Assembly: GCA_902729315.2 (NCBI GenBank)
Contig: LR746273.1
Span: 1,865,001-1,929,000 of the forward strand
Direction: 5' to 3'
From: Spirodela intermedia
Lineage: Eukaryota > Streptophyta > Magnoliopsida > Alismatales > Araceae
Length of the DNA: 64,000 nucleotides
The notes below the pieces were generated by a model. That model was not told where the DNA came from and searched no databases. It worked only from the letters and a program-made list of their open reading frames with translations. Positions 1 through 11,705 of the stretch are shown here, piece after piece (position 1 is the first letter of the stretch; the number at the start of each line of letters is the position of its first letter). Both the position numbers and the translations under genes were made by a program.

Positions 1-354
1 AGTTCTATTCTCCAACATGATCAAGTTGTGACCCCAGATCATATCCACTTAAGATTTAAGGGTCAACTTTTAGAAGAAGAGATCCTGTGCAAGCAAACGG
101 AACAAGAGTGACAGAAGCTCCAAAGGTATAATCATAAAACATAAACTATGAAATAGATCGTGATAAAGCATGATGCTCAATCAGAGTCAGTCCCCCCCTC
201 TTCACCAGAATGGGTCAACCAGCGCCATGACAGGGATGGCCACTCGATCGAAGAAACATACCGATGAGGGGCGAGCTTGAGTGATCAGGATCATGAATGG
301 AGCTCTTTCGTGAAGCAGAGCTCTGACCGGCAGGTGTTCCCCCCCAGGAGGAGC
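1..354. other. 3' flank of TIM13
   Basis: This stretch follows the TIM13 stop codon on the minus strand and probably holds its 3' untranslated region. I see no coding sequence of its own. The open frames that cross it on both strands are continuations of, or antisense to, TIM13 exon 2. Confidence 0.5.
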
Positions 355-1792
355 TTAGCGGGGGGTGGAACTGAAAAGAGCCCGGCCGACAATGCCAGTG
401 GCCTCGATGTACCGCTCCACACACCGAGATATGCAGCTGCTTTCGCTCCCGCTCAAGCTCGACCCTGGCTTGGTGATGCACTTTGTGAAACACTTGCTCC
501 TCACAGTCTGCCAACAAGAAGCCCATGGAAAAGTCACTGGAGAAAAAGTTTCTGGAACAACCACACATCATTTGCCTTGCTCGTAGATCTAATCTAGCCA
601 GTGTTTACAAACATAGTTCTCCACACAGGATGGCGCAAATCCAAACCGTTCAAAGATTTAATTTCGACGGAAAAAAGATTACCCAGAGATGGTTGAGATC
701 AACATGCGAAAAGTGAGGGTGACAGATGGACTTGGGCCGGGATAAGGGATTATTCATGCCATATTTCCTGGTTTTCAACCTTTGAGGACTTCCAAATCTA
801 TCAATACACTTCCATAAAATCTGTCATTTATCCGCAGTTTCAGCTTCCTTACATTTTTTTTCTCTTTCTATTTACATATTATGTTCTTATATTAGAAACC
901 CGGTTGATGAGGCGGATTTGGTCCGAGAGGATCAGATCTGGTTCAGGTTACAAGCTTTTTCAGGATGCGTTGGAGAAAGATTCGGCTTGAGCCAAGCCAA
1001 CTGGCATATTGTCTTCCTGCGAGCAGCAACATAAAGATGAAAAGAGACGCATCACTTGCTGTTTTGCACCATGATCTACCCATTCTCCACAACGGAGCAA
1101 GTATTTGCCTAGAGTTGGCAAAGAAAACGCTCAATATATCGGAGAATTTTCACGACGATATCAGAGCATACCTTGAAGGGGAATCAAACAACGGAAAATA
1201 TCCACCAAGAATACGCCTAACATGACAGAGACAGCCTTTGCGTTTCTGTTCTGTGGGGGGGTACATTTAATCGACGTCCATTTCTTCCTCTCTTCAGCAA
1301 GAACCAGCTCTGAACTTGCCGTAAGCTACTCGCATCTATTTAACTTCCAAAGAACCCAGAAGAACTAAATCATTCCCAAAAATGCAGTCCCAGGGCATTG
1401 AAGAGTGACCAGATTTGAGAAGAAAAAAGGTCGCAGGCGATGTCTCAAGGTCCCGGTAACAAGAACTACATCAAGGAGACGCAGATGAGCGGCAAAAGTA
1501 ATATTTTTCAGTAGAACAATACCAGAGCGCGGGGACACTCGATACTTCCCACAATAACATCCAGGCCACAGCAGACGCAAATGGATCGATTGAAAAATAG
1601 ATAAGCAAAAACGACGAATGGCACATCAATTCCCACATAGCGAAGAAGGGGGATAAGAGCGCAGACCTCGAGGAACTCCTCCGCGTAGGCCTGGGCAAGC
1701 TGCACCTTGAGCTGGTTCATCAACACATCCGACGACGGCCCGGACGACGAAGGCAGCCCGCTCGACGAAGGGGACGACGTGAACGGATCCAT
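355..1792 (-). CDS. TIM13: Mitochondrial import inner membrane translocase subunit TIM13
   Basis: Small TIM chaperone of the mitochondrial intermembrane space. In the family it works as a TIM8-TIM13 hexamer that escorts hydrophobic precursors to the inner membrane. Two exons: 1792-1667 (42 codons, ending at a GAG|GT donor) and 507-355 (50 codons plus stop, after a CAG acceptor), both in phase 0, giving 92 residues. Exon 1 holds the serine-rich start and the helix LMNQLKVQLAQAYAEE. Exon 2 carries the twin CX3C motifs that define the family (KCFTKC and SCISRC) and the signature ITKPGSSLSGSESSC. Length and motif spacing match plant TIM13. The start MDPF was chosen because upstream in-frame sequence has no family match. 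The intron is 1,159 nt. Confidence 0.95.
508..1666 (-). other. TIM13 intron
   Basis: Intron of 1,159 nt. Short open frames occur on both strands but none resembles a known protein. I see no element in it. Confidence 0.6.
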
Positions 1793-1898
1793 TGGCGTGG
1801 AAACGCTCCTAAACTTTCGTCCACGAACCAAAGACCTTCAAAATCGTGGAGGAAGGTACCTCCTGCGCCGATGGTGCCGGCGGGTAACAGGGACAGAG

Positions 1899-1907
1899 AA
1901 ACCCTAG
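1899..1907 (+). promoter_or_regulatory. Telo-box AAACCCTAG upstream of TIM13
   Basis: The 9-mer AAACCCTAG lies about 107 bp upstream of the TIM13 start codon (on the strand opposite to the gene). Telo-boxes are known near the transcription start of many plant translation and organelle-biogenesis genes. A second copy lies upstream of the PPR gene in this window. Confidence 0.5.
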
Positions 1908-2241
1908 GAGGCAAAAACCTAGACGAGAAAAAAAAGAGAGATCCGACGGCACCCAGCCTCCAATGTCATAGATACCTTATGAAGTTCATAATTATGTTAA
2001 CCATCCCCCCAAACTATATCTTATTTCTGCTCGTGTCCCCCCTATAGAGAATAAAGGTTAATTTGAAAAATAAAAATTTATTTAACGCAAAAATGCACGA
2101 GTAAGAGTTTTGCAGTATTTTATAGATAACTATCTATAAAAAAGAACATGCACGCCCAATCATAAAATATGTATTAATTAAATAAACTTAAATAGAAGTA
2201 TAAATAATCAGTTCGTTCAGTAACAAGGAAAAGGTTCAATT

Positions 2242-2280
2242 GCTGAAATATAAAAAATATTTAAATTTTTATATTTCAGC
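2242..2280. repeat. Perfect 15-bp inverted repeat (hairpin)
   Basis: Arms GCTGAAATATAAAAA (2242-2256) and its exact reverse complement (2266-2280) are separated by 9 nt. It sits in an AT-rich block and could be the tip of a small MITE-like element or a chance palindrome. Confidence 0.6.
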
Positions 2281-2400
2281 GTGTTAATTTAACTCGTGTT
2301 AATTTTTATATTAGCTTACTTATTTTGTATTATTCCTGCGGCTTTCATTCTACAATGGTAATCTATTTTTATTGGACCAAACTATTTAGACTGAAACCCA

Positions 2401-2526
2401 GGCCCATCTTAATATGTATATAGGTTTTCGGCCCATCTCCCCTCTAATCCGAAACCATGCAAGAGTGGGCCGATGAGGCTTGAAATCTCAGCCTGCCCTT
2501 TTATAGTTGGGTCCAATATAGGCCCA
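2401..2526. promoter_or_regulatory. Cluster of four site II (GGCCCA/TGGGCC) elements
   Basis: GGCCCA at 2401, 2430 and 2521 and TGGGCC at 2466 lie within 126 bp. Such TCP-bound site II clusters are typical of plant promoters for ribosomal and organelle genes. TIM13 starts only about 600 bp to the left, so it may be a distal part of that promoter. GC-rich sequence to the right could instead be the first exon of an unannotated plus-strand transcript. Confidence 0.4.
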
Positions 2527-3515
2527 TTTATCACTGGCATCTCTGGAAATCATTTTGCACGAAAAAACCCGCCAGGATCTAGAGAGAAAGTGCTGAAGGG
2601 ACTCGCCGGTCTGCCGGCTCCGGCGAAAATAGGGTTGAAGGCCATTCATTCGAGGGGTTCCGTCCCTTCCCGCCCACCCTACCCCGCTATCCCTTCACAG
2701 CATTCTGCCGTCGCTAAGGGCTAGATAAAGACTTCTCTCTAGCAGTAACAGCTGGAGGCACCATCAGACGTGCAGGAGATGGCCCTCCTCAGGCTAAGTT
2801 GAGGTACGTAAAACCTACGTTAGAGGTACGTATAGATAGAAAGATGATCGATAGATAGAGCGAGCGAGAGAGAGAGAGAGAGGGAAGGGTGAGAGGATGG
2901 CCTGCTTGCCGGGTTTGTCCCCCAGCAAGAAGCATTTAACGCAGACGTTTAACCAGGCTCCGCGAGGGATGGAAGCCTCTCAGAAGGCCGTACACCCTCC
3001 TCGTTCTGCCCTACACTCTCCGGACTAGAGCAGAGTCTTACCTGTCATTAAAACTCCTGTCGGGAAGGTCTGCACTGTCACTCTCCCAGGGCTTCTCTCT
3101 CTACTTATCTCTGAGAAAAGGAAGAGAGAAGTGAAGCTTAGCAGAGGTTTTCATCTGTCAAAGATGATGACGAATATCCCAAGGAATAACAATTAATATG
3201 ATTTTTTATTTTTATGCGTCCAGTAAATACAGAAAGCCCGTGCTTCATTGATTCCATTCTCCCCTCCCTCTTTCGCTTTTTCCTTGGAGGAAATTCCAAC
3301 TTCATGCAGAAGGAAGAGGTGGCTTGCATTGCGGTTGGCATGCCACTGCATGAAATTGTGGTAATCCTCGCAATTCCTGGACTGAAAATTCTGGTTTCTT
3401 CATCCACATAACTCTTTGATTTTTCCTTTCTTGATGAATTACCAGGTGATGTGGTGAAATAACCTTCGAGTCACAGATATCTGGGGCAAATATTTCAAAA
3501 TTCTTGGGACGTTAG

Positions 3516-3517
<2 letters not shown>

Positions 3518-3552
<35 letters not shown>
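3518..3552. repeat. (CT)n microsatellite
   Basis: About 17 uninterrupted CT units, followed by a degraded CT stretch. Confidence 0.95.
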
Positions 3553-3555
<3 letters not shown>

Positions 3556-3821
3556 CTCTCTCTCATTTAAACCCTCGCTGCAGTCACCGTGCTACCAGCA
3601 AGAGGAGACCCGGTAGATGCAGCATTATGAGAAAGTTCACGGGCCTTCCTCAGTCTGCTTGGAGATGGCAATGTACGTAGTCTGTCGAAGGGAAAGAAAG
3701 GACCTACGAAGAAGAAGACAAGCAGGAACACCATCGCTGCACAGTGTCGACAGATAGATCCGCTGGCGGAGAAGGAAAAAGCCAAAATAGGAAACGATAT
3801 GTACCATCTAGCTATCTGTCT

Positions 3822-3827
<6 letters not shown>

Positions 3828-3861
<34 letters not shown>
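3828..3861. repeat. (CT)n microsatellite
   Basis: About 17 uninterrupted CT units, some 275 bp from the previous tract. Confidence 0.95.
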
Positions 3862-3864
<3 letters not shown>

Positions 3865-6310
3865 CTATCGTAGGAATAATCTCCTATCAGATTTCACCAC
3901 GCTCTCATCTTCTTCATCAATTATCCTCTAGCGCATGTGGAGGAAGGACACTCTTAGCGTGGACTCTGTCCTCATAGTATTAAGTCTTCAAGGGACCTCC
4001 TACCGACGTTAGGCTGATAATAAGATTCACGCATGAATTCAATAGCGGGTGGGGGCGGGAGAAGGCGGCCCTGGACCGATCACCTACCGCATTAGGCGTT
4101 GTTATGTCCGAAGGGGAAGATGCCCCCGGAAGTCTAAACTATAGCTGTAGTGTTAGGCGGATCACATGGAACGGAAAGATGGTGCCTTGAGATTGACGGC
4201 AGCAAGGCTATGAAAGCATCACTTGGTCAGCCTTGTTGGCGACGGCGACCGTCATACTCTCTTCCAATTCGCATGTGAACGATGGAGAGAGAGAGAGAGA
4301 AAGATGTGATGTTGTCTTTCATGGAACGTAATTCGACCGGAGGAAAAATAGACTCAGTGGATGTGTTCATAAGTGAGGAATAATGAAACATTCTTATCAA
4401 ATAATTGAAGTTATCTTCAAAGAGTCACTGCAAGAAACGCAGCGACCTACTGTAGAACGTTCTCTCGTTTCTCTCCGATTATTCGAAGTATCTCCTCTCC
4501 GCTCCAGTCAAACCCCGCCACCACACACACAGAAATGCTTGACAATGGGCTTGAGATAACTCTCAGCTCATCCCATAGTATGCAAGAAAGGAGAATCAGG
4601 CTTCCAGAAACGAGGGGAGAATTTGCCACATATCTGGCTTCCCAACTACGGTGTTAACCGTCGACGTTCGACTGTCCCGTCGGCGACAGATTAGGGCGAC
4701 CCATGTATTCTACCGAGCTGTCCGCCCAGCCCCTTCGCCAGTCGCCATGCAGTGGACTGCTCCCTACTAATCTTTCATCCGAGACAGGAGCATGGGACAT
4801 TTCCCTTTCAGTCTAGATTTACGATTTCAAAGAAAAAAAATGTCAACTCCCTTCGATTGCTGATACTTCCGATGTCAAACTGTCAATCTGGGCTTTGCGG
4901 AGTTCTGAAGGAAGGGGAAAGCATTGTGTCCATCTTCAAATAATACGGTAGAATTGGGAAACAGTCTTCAATGAATACTCGATGATCCATATCCAAGAAA
5001 TTCTCTTGACAGCTAGCTTAGTTGAGTAGGCCTATGAGAGCTTCATGCTCATTAAAAAACGAGCCGTCGTGATGAAAAACAGATTGCTTTCTCACCTCGT
5101 GATCTAAACGTCGATGAAAATTACAACCGTCAATGCATTTGATTACCATAGCTCCTCAGTCGTTTCCCAAAACTACTCGAGAACAGCGGAATCCTTAGTA
5201 TCAGATACGTTCCCAAGAATCAGCAAAGAACACACAAATGGAATAATAAACTGGTCTTCTGAACTTCAAGTTGTTGTTCTCCTGAAATTCGTCTCTGATT
5301 TTTCCTCTTATTTTCCCTCCATGTAAAATAATTTATCCCTTTCATGGATAAAAAATTGTCAATAACGAGCTCTAGTAAGGGACTTCTAGGGGTTATTGAC
5401 CAATTGAGTAATCTTACGATTTCTTTGATGTGGAAGATCGACTAGGACAGCACACGGAAATCGCTTACATCACATCTGCGCCGTTTCCTGACCAATCCTT
5501 AATATGTCAACTGTGGGCGGGCCTCCAGCTCGTTTGGCAGCTCACCACTTCATAGTTCAGACGAACGAACGAACGAACAGAAGTCATAAAAAACTAAGGT
5601 CTGGGCTTGCCATTTAGATATGTCACAGGACGAACAGCATTCCAAATCTGAGACGCTTAAATGTCTTATAAAAAGTCCGATTCAGCGACAAGGGGACAAT
5701 CTCTGAAGCTCTGAGAGGGTTTTGCTCGAAGATGTTCTTTTGGCAATTGTTACGGCTATGGAAATACTACTTTCTGCGTACGTGCGGGAGAATCGTCTTC
5801 CATTGACAACGAATCCAATAGAAGGAACAAAGGGGGAGAAAATCTTCAACGAGTTCCATCTAAAGGCCTCATAATATGGGTTCATCGAAAGGCATCAGAG
5901 ACCGAGAGAGAGCTCCGGAGGAAATTAGAAGAAAGAAATAACTCACACTTCGTCCTCAGATAGGGACTCCGCCTCCAGGGAGGCCCTTAGTTAGCCTGAG
6001 TCTTCCTGCCCTTCATACCGCAGCCCGTTCGATCGGTCTGCAAATGGGTAACTGGCAATGTGGTTCGGATTGCCGAAAAGGAAATTTCAATTAGAAGGAC
6101 CCCTGTGAATCAATTATGCACAAGTGAAGAATGAATTTAAGTTCAGAAGGATGCAAGATGAGAGAGATCAAAACGATAGTATTCTCTATAACCCGTTTCA
6201 GGGGGCCTCCGATCCATACAACGGAGCACATTTCCCCTCTCTAGCTCTGTGCCAAGAGGAATGACGTGAAGATCATCTTCCTGTTTCATCTGTAAGACTT
6301 CTCAAAGGCT

Positions 6311-7294
6311 TCACCTCAGTTCTTTCATCTGTAACCCGACCATCTCCGAACCCCCGGCGCTCAATCTGAGAGAAGGCGGCGCCAGAGGCGGGAGACGGGA
6401 ACGCACCGACACGTTCCCGTCTGGGTCAACTTTCTCCGGAGAGGAATCCAAATTCACTCCGAATAGCCTCACCCTCTTAGCCAGTGGACTGCCGTTGACC
6501 ACCGGAAACGAGTCAATAACTCTATCGCCGACTCGGCCTCCGCTGCCGATCCCTAGTTGCACCGCCATCGATTTGTAGCATAAATACGGGTTCGACTCTG
6601 CAGCGGCGGCGGCAGACTGGTAGCTGTAGCCCAGGTGGCGGTTCGGCCCTCCGGCAGAAGTCGACGGAGGCGAGATGAGGGGGGGCCACGGGACCCCGGC
6701 CCTAGAGAAGGACAAAAACGACGAAGGGTTTTGCAGGTCTTGCTTGTCGGGGAGGCGTCTCCAGTCTATGAAGAACATCTGCCGGCCGCCCTCTCCGGCG
6801 CCACGCCAGAAGGAGACGGTGTCGCCGGCGCGGAGGCGTTTCTCCTTGACGAAGCGGCTCCATCCCTTGGTGATGACGTAGCTCTGGCTGCTGTTCCAGT
6901 AGGAGTAGCGGAACCGCCATGGCTTGCCGGAGGGGTCCACGAAGCCGAGCTGCAGGCCGTTCTGGTTCGTGGAACCGTCAAGAGGAAAGTACCTTTCGGC
7001 GTGCTGCTTGGGGATGACGAGCCTGTTGAGCTTTCCAACGTCGCTGGGGGTCACCACCTTGTCGAACATGAACTCCTTCTCCGGAGAAATGCAGCTGCCG
7101 CTCACCGACGGATGGTGATCACCTGCTGACTCCGTCTGCGGCGGGGTCCACCGGGCCGAACAGGATGAAGAAGAGGAGGAAGGGGGAGGAGAGAGAGTAA
7201 AAGTAGGACGGCAGCTGTGGCGCTGGTGCTTCTCGGCGTCTTCTTCCTCAGGGAGGTGTCTTTCTCCTCCTGCTCTTGCAGACTCCATTGGCAT
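6311..7294 (-). CDS. B3-domain transcription factor of the NGATHA / RAV-B3 group
   Basis: Nuclear DNA-binding regulator; in this family such proteins control lateral organ and leaf-margin growth and usually repress targets. A single exon of 327 codons. Residues about 73-182 form a B3 domain that opens with [20 protein letters not shown], followed by [25 protein letters not shown] and a tail ending MFFIDWRR. There is no AP2 domain upstream, which separates it from RAV1/2. Residues 276-280 are RLFGV, the core of the B3 repression domain. The N-terminus is serine-, proline- and glutamate-rich. Start: ATG at 7294 or 7288 (MPMES or MES); an upstream in-frame ATG at 7465 gives a basic, low-complexity leader that looks like 5' UTR. 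NGATHA versus NGATHA-like cannot be settled by eye. Confidence 0.88.
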   Translation of the reverse strand: MPMESARAGGERHLPEEEDAEKHQRHSCRPTFTLSPPPSSSSSSCSARWTPPQTESAGDHHPSVSGSCISPEKEFMFDKVVTPSDVGKLNRLVIPKQHAERYFPLDGSTNQNGLQLGFVDPSGKPWRFRYSYWNSSQSYVITKGWSRFVKEKRLRAGDTVSFWRGAGEGGRQMFFIDWRRLPDKQDLQNPSSFLSFSRAGVPWPPLISPPSTSAGGPNRHLGYSYQSAAAAAESNPYLCYKSMAVQLGIGSGGRVGDRVIDSFPVVNGSPLAKRVRLFGVNLDSSPEKVDPDGNVSVRSRLPPLAPPSLRLSAGGSEMVGLQMKELR

Positions 7295-10200
7295 GATAAT
7301 TTCTGTGTTTCTGCGAGAGGGAGAGAGGGAACGACACGGCAGAACGATAGAGAGAGAGAGGAAGAAGGGGGGAAATTGACGCCGAGGATGACGACGACGG
7401 TGCTGGTGATGGGGGTGACGATGAATCACGCGATGTGAGAGCTGTCTTCCTTGATTTTGCTTCACCTGAAGATTTTTCTTGTAGGCCAGGAAGAAGGGGA
7501 GAAGGTGAGGGAGGAAGAGAAAGAAGAAAGGGTCGGTGCCTTCTTCCTTGACTGAGTAGCAGACTAGTAGACGATTAGGCCGTCACCCTTTGACCCGTGA
7601 GACAGACACATGGACGACTCTGCGTGTGCGGGTTCCGCGGCCAGTGGTGATTTTTTTATTCTACGACCTCCCTCGAAGTTTCCTTTCGGAGGTCCTTGGA
7701 GTCTTTTCTCCTCCAACAAATAATTATTTTGGCCGAGATAGATAGAGACAGACGGGGGGGGAGAGAGGAGAGTGTGAGAGAGAGACAAGTATTGTTTTTT
7801 CTGAGGGGGAAGGGGGGGCATGAATTTATTGCCTGGTTGGGCTCATGTGAGATCGTCCTTTTCACCGTTTGATATTTTCTCTAGGGATTGTCTCGCAAAA
7901 GGCTCAGAGAAGTCCCCGGAAGGGGTGGTCGGGAGTTACACTACATGCCCTCACCGACAGTAAAAGACCGGAGTAAACTCGGAGGGTGGGGCAGAGGAGG
8001 GAGATCCATGAGTCTGTGGGACCCAGAAAGGGTTCCCAGCCTATGGGAAGCGACTCTCCACGTGCATATTTGATAAGACGACTCTCCCAAGAACTCATCT
8101 CCGGCCAAAGCTTAAGTGGAAGGTCGGTCGGTGCGGGAGTGACCCCCGTCGGCGCGAAAGTGGGTGGGAATAGCAGATTTCCTGGTCGAGCAGCAGCGGC
8201 CGGGAGGAGATTAGATGGCAGTGGCGGAGATCCATGTGAGAAGGTAGACGCTGGGAGCGTGCCACATCGCCCCTCCCGCTCTTAAAATCTGATACCGATT
8301 CCTAAAATCTGTGGTCCTGCCGCATGATCTTGACCCATCCCCTCCCGAGGTTGCTGCTCGCTGCCGTAAGAGGGTGAATGAGAGCGAGAGATAGCGAGAG
8401 AGAGAGAGAGAGGTGAAGAAGACGAAGAAGAAAAGCCGCACGTGAAAACTTCTCGCCACGTATGAATCCCCTGGGTCGTGAGGTGCTATTAATGGTGAGT
8501 TAGCGACAAGGTAAGAACCTAGACCGATGGGTTGTCAATTCTCAACTGCCCTTCCACATTCCGAAGAACATGAGAAGATGCCAGGTGGGGGACGTAGCAG
8601 TCCGACCCTCCGATTGGAGAAATGGGTGATTACTCTAAGTTAAGTGGGTGACTAAAATAACCACGACCTACAAGGCGATGCCATCAGCAGCCCTCCTCCG
8701 GTCAATTAATTCGAACACTTCATGCCCGATTACGTTGAGCGCCCTGGGCTGTGATTACGTTGACATATGATCATTTATTTCATTCTAAGATCGATCACAA
8801 TGTAACTAAGAGCGTAAAGAGACCGGCAACCACTAGGTTAGATGCCTTGATATAAGCAGGTCTTGTTTGGTTACATTTTTCATGCATTATCCCTTGTGGG
8901 TACAAAATTGTCGACTACCTACGACTTTTTGATGTCTCGTGTTTTAATTAGGCAAAAGGAGGGGTTGGTCGGTGAGAGTCGAGTATCATGAATGCGTAGT
9001 AGAGGGTTGGGAAAATTGCCCTAACGTGATATTAGAGCCCCACGTTAACGGCTTAGATTTTTTGTAGACTTTCCTTGGTGACCCTAGAATTGTTCCCTAA
9101 CATCGGTTTCTAATGCCATATCGATGGATCAGACTATCTAACTTAAATTTAATTCCACATTAAAATCGATTATTTTTCACGCTTACGTGTGTAGAGGTCT
9201 GGGAGGTCTCCGAGAGACGCTCTGGGAAGGGGAGTCTACAATAAGGAGAGACCGGTTTCTGGTCTGAAGAACGACATAGATGGACACGACTTTCATCATG
9301 CATGGGACCATGGACGGTCCGAAGCTATAAGAAATGGCAGATGCCGTCTCTGCACGGCTCGCGAGCCTGTCAGCTCCTATGGGAACAGTGCCTCCCCGCT
9401 CGCTTCGTCTCCGTCTCCGTCTCCTCCAGTCCAATTCATTAATGCCGTTGATTCCACTCCTCACCAGGAGGGTCAGAGGTTCCTCTGGCCCTGGGTCGCT
9501 GGCCGTTGCACCAGAAGGGAGGACGTTTTCTCCAGTCGGCTCCCCGTTGGCGGGCCTGCCGCCCAGGGTTCTACGGGGACCTGATGGCTTCCCCTACCCT
9601 GGCGGCGACAGATGGGACTGGACCTCTCTCTCTCTCTCTCTATGGTTATCTTTACTGGGACAAACGTATAGACAGCCGTTCTGAGTTGCAGCAGCTTAGG
9701 AAGAGAGTAGTCATGGTCGCCATTAGTTACTGTTGTCGCCCAGAAGAGGGTAGCGCTGCCCCTAGAGAGGATGAGTCCCGTGGGTGTCTAATATGGTGGC
9801 GTGCCGAGTAAGTTGACTCTTTGGGGCCTGCGTGATGATGGCAGTAGACTTTTCAAACCCATTCCTCGTAAGTGCCACCTCGTCATCTTTTGCCACGTCA
9901 GGAGTACGAGAGCTACGAGGTAGTCCTCGTTCTTATTGAGCTGCGAATCACCGGCTCTCGTTCGTTTCTGGGCCAAACGCACGGGCAGGTATGAGCGAGA
10001 ACCCATTTGGCCTCTCCTTTCGGGTTCTGATCTGATTGATCAGGAATCGCTGCCTCCCTATAACCCGGCCTCCCTCACTTCCTTGCTGCCTGATCTTCAT
10101 CTGTGGATGCCCACATTAGCTTCTTATTGCTGTAGAACTTTTCTTGAACGTCTAGCGAGTTGCGCAACGAGTAAGGTAAATTTGTGCTTCATAACTATGA

Positions 10201-10324
10201 ACCATTTAGTCGGTATAAATGCTTTCATGGATGTAACCTTTCTTCAATCTTATATTCTCATAAAATATGGCCAGAAGGGATATTTCATCGACAGTTCCGA
10301 TCCGAATGATCACACAAGGGGAAA
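7295..10324. other. Intergenic region upstream of the B3 gene
   Basis: The first part (7.3-8.5 kb) is purine/pyrimidine-rich with GAGAG runs and is probably the 5' UTR and promoter of the B3 gene. The rest (8.5-10.3 kb) holds GC-rich frames of about 90-137 codons on the plus strand (9334-9811, 9936-10349) without recognisable domains. I do not call them genes. Confidence 0.5.
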
Positions 10325-10705
10325 TCATTTACTTGGCTTTATATGCTGATCTCGTGCATCGGGGTGTAATGCGACGGCGCTAGCGGCGGTTCGACGACGG
10401 CAGCAAGGGGAACAGCCGCTTCCAAGTCTTTCGGATCTGGAAAGCCCATAGGAGGACGCTTTTCCCCTGGCCTTGGGGGGAGATATGTGCTCGTCGGTGG
10501 TGTTCTCTTGCCCTGCCGTCTCCTCCGCCGCCGGGGCTCCTCCCTCCTTCCCGGCGTCATCCTCCTCCTGATCCCAGAAATGGGCTCCCCTCCTCTTCTT
10601 CTTCACGGCGGCGAGCACAGCCTCTTTGCTGCAAATCCCCCACACGGTCACCTTCTGGTCATCGCAATGCACTTGCACCGAGTATATTCCTGTATGTCAG
10701 CTTTG

Positions 10706-10743
<38 letters not shown>

Positions 10744-10874
10744 TGAACACCTTTAAGATGGGACAAAGACGTCTTCACCTTCCTCTCGCAACCATGGGAA
10801 TAAAGCGGAACCTTCATCTCAACATACTGCGGCTGGACGTCCTTGGGGATGGGAATGATCTGCAAATTCTCCAT
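10325..10874 (-). CDS. Heavy-metal-associated (HMA) domain protein, HIPP/HPP-like
   Basis: Two exons: 10874-10751 (41 codons plus 1 nt) and 10689-10325, giving 162 residues. The HMA ferredoxin-like fold covers residues about 18-80: VEMKVPLYSHGCERKV, then SLSHLKGIYSVQVHCDD and QKVTVWGICSKEAVLAAV. Only one cysteine of the usual metal-binding CxxC remains (HGCERK), so copper or zinc binding is doubtful. The sequence resembles the plant subgroup with KVTVWGI and a following KRR-x-A-x-FW stretch. The C-terminal half is acidic then serine/arginine-rich, without a prenylation CaaX, so it is an HPP rather than a classical HIPP. The separating intron is only 61 nt and more than half of it is a (CT)n microsatellite. 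Function unknown; metal handling or protein-protein contact are family-level guesses. Confidence 0.85.
10709..10741. repeat. (AG)16 microsatellite inside the HMA gene intron
   Basis: The tract reads (CT)n on the coding strand and fills the middle of the 61-nt intron (10690-10750), starting 9 nt after the donor. Confidence 0.95.
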
Positions 10875-11662
10875 TCAGTCTCTCCCTAGGCATCGACTAG
10901 CTCCGTTTTCCTCCCTGAGCAAGTATTCTCTCTCTGTCTCTCGCCCTCTCCCTCTCTCTCTCTCTCTCTCGCTTGAGTATACATTTGTAATGGTCTCCGT
11001 CCGTGCCTTCCCCTTCCACGAACGTAAGTGGACAGTTCTGCTCGTGACCGCCATCTTCGTTTCTCTTTCCATGTCTACCTTTCCTCAGTCTTGAACGACG
11101 TTGCCCTCATTCAATCCATCACTTTCCTTTCCTTATCCGCCTTTATTGGAGAAGATGACGCGGTCCTGAGCAACCAGATGGGGGAGAAAGCGACCTCCGA
11201 CGTGGCAGTCATCGACGGCGTGCGCCAAGTTTGGCGGCGGAGCCAGTGGCTGCACCTTTTACAGTCACCAAGCTCTCTGTCCACGTCATCTGTGGCCCTA
11301 CAGTTACCGCCTTTTCCTAACCCTATCCTTTTTGACTCCGCTCTCCATCCACGTCACTTGACGCCCGCGCGAGCACTACATCGCTCTTTGGGGTCAAACC
11401 CACGTGAGAAATCTTGCCATTTTCAGATAAGAATGAAAATCGAAAGCCCAGAATTCACACCTCAGCCCGATCCCGATTTCAGTCCCACGCAGTAGCGAAG
11501 TAGAGAAAAGCGTCACCTTTTATGAGAACCTTCATCCAGGGGTTGCCCATGGGCCATGGCCACTCAACGCCAACCCCACCCCCACCCACCCCCGGCTAAA
11601 GTCTGGACAAGCTCTTATGAAGCTAGGGACCTAAATAGGACCAGCCTAGTTCTCTGTGTCTA

Positions 11663-11705
<43 letters not shown>

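Larger units (their letters stand above)
1908..6310. other. Intergenic region without a recognisable protein gene
   Basis: About 4.4 kb between TIM13 and the B3 gene. It holds an AT-rich block (1.98-2.4 kb) with a perfect hairpin, a run of GGCCCA/TGGGCC elements at 2.40-2.53 kb followed by GC-rich sequence and a consensus GTACGT donor near 2.8 kb, and two long (CT)n tracts. Open frames of 60-89 codons occur on both strands but have no protein character that I recognise. A non-coding transcript or a decayed gene is possible. Confidence 0.5.

Noticed and set aside
3518-3861. Repeated CT tracts as a possible CRISPR-like or regulatory array
   Set aside because: They are simple microsatellites without spacers; the same repeats are found throughout the window.
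6635-7129. 164-codon plus-strand frame opposite the B3 gene
   Set aside because: Antisense of a well-supported coding exon.
9334-9811. Plus-strand frames of 101-116 codons
   Set aside because: No recognisable domain, compositionally biased, and no clear splice structure or promoter.
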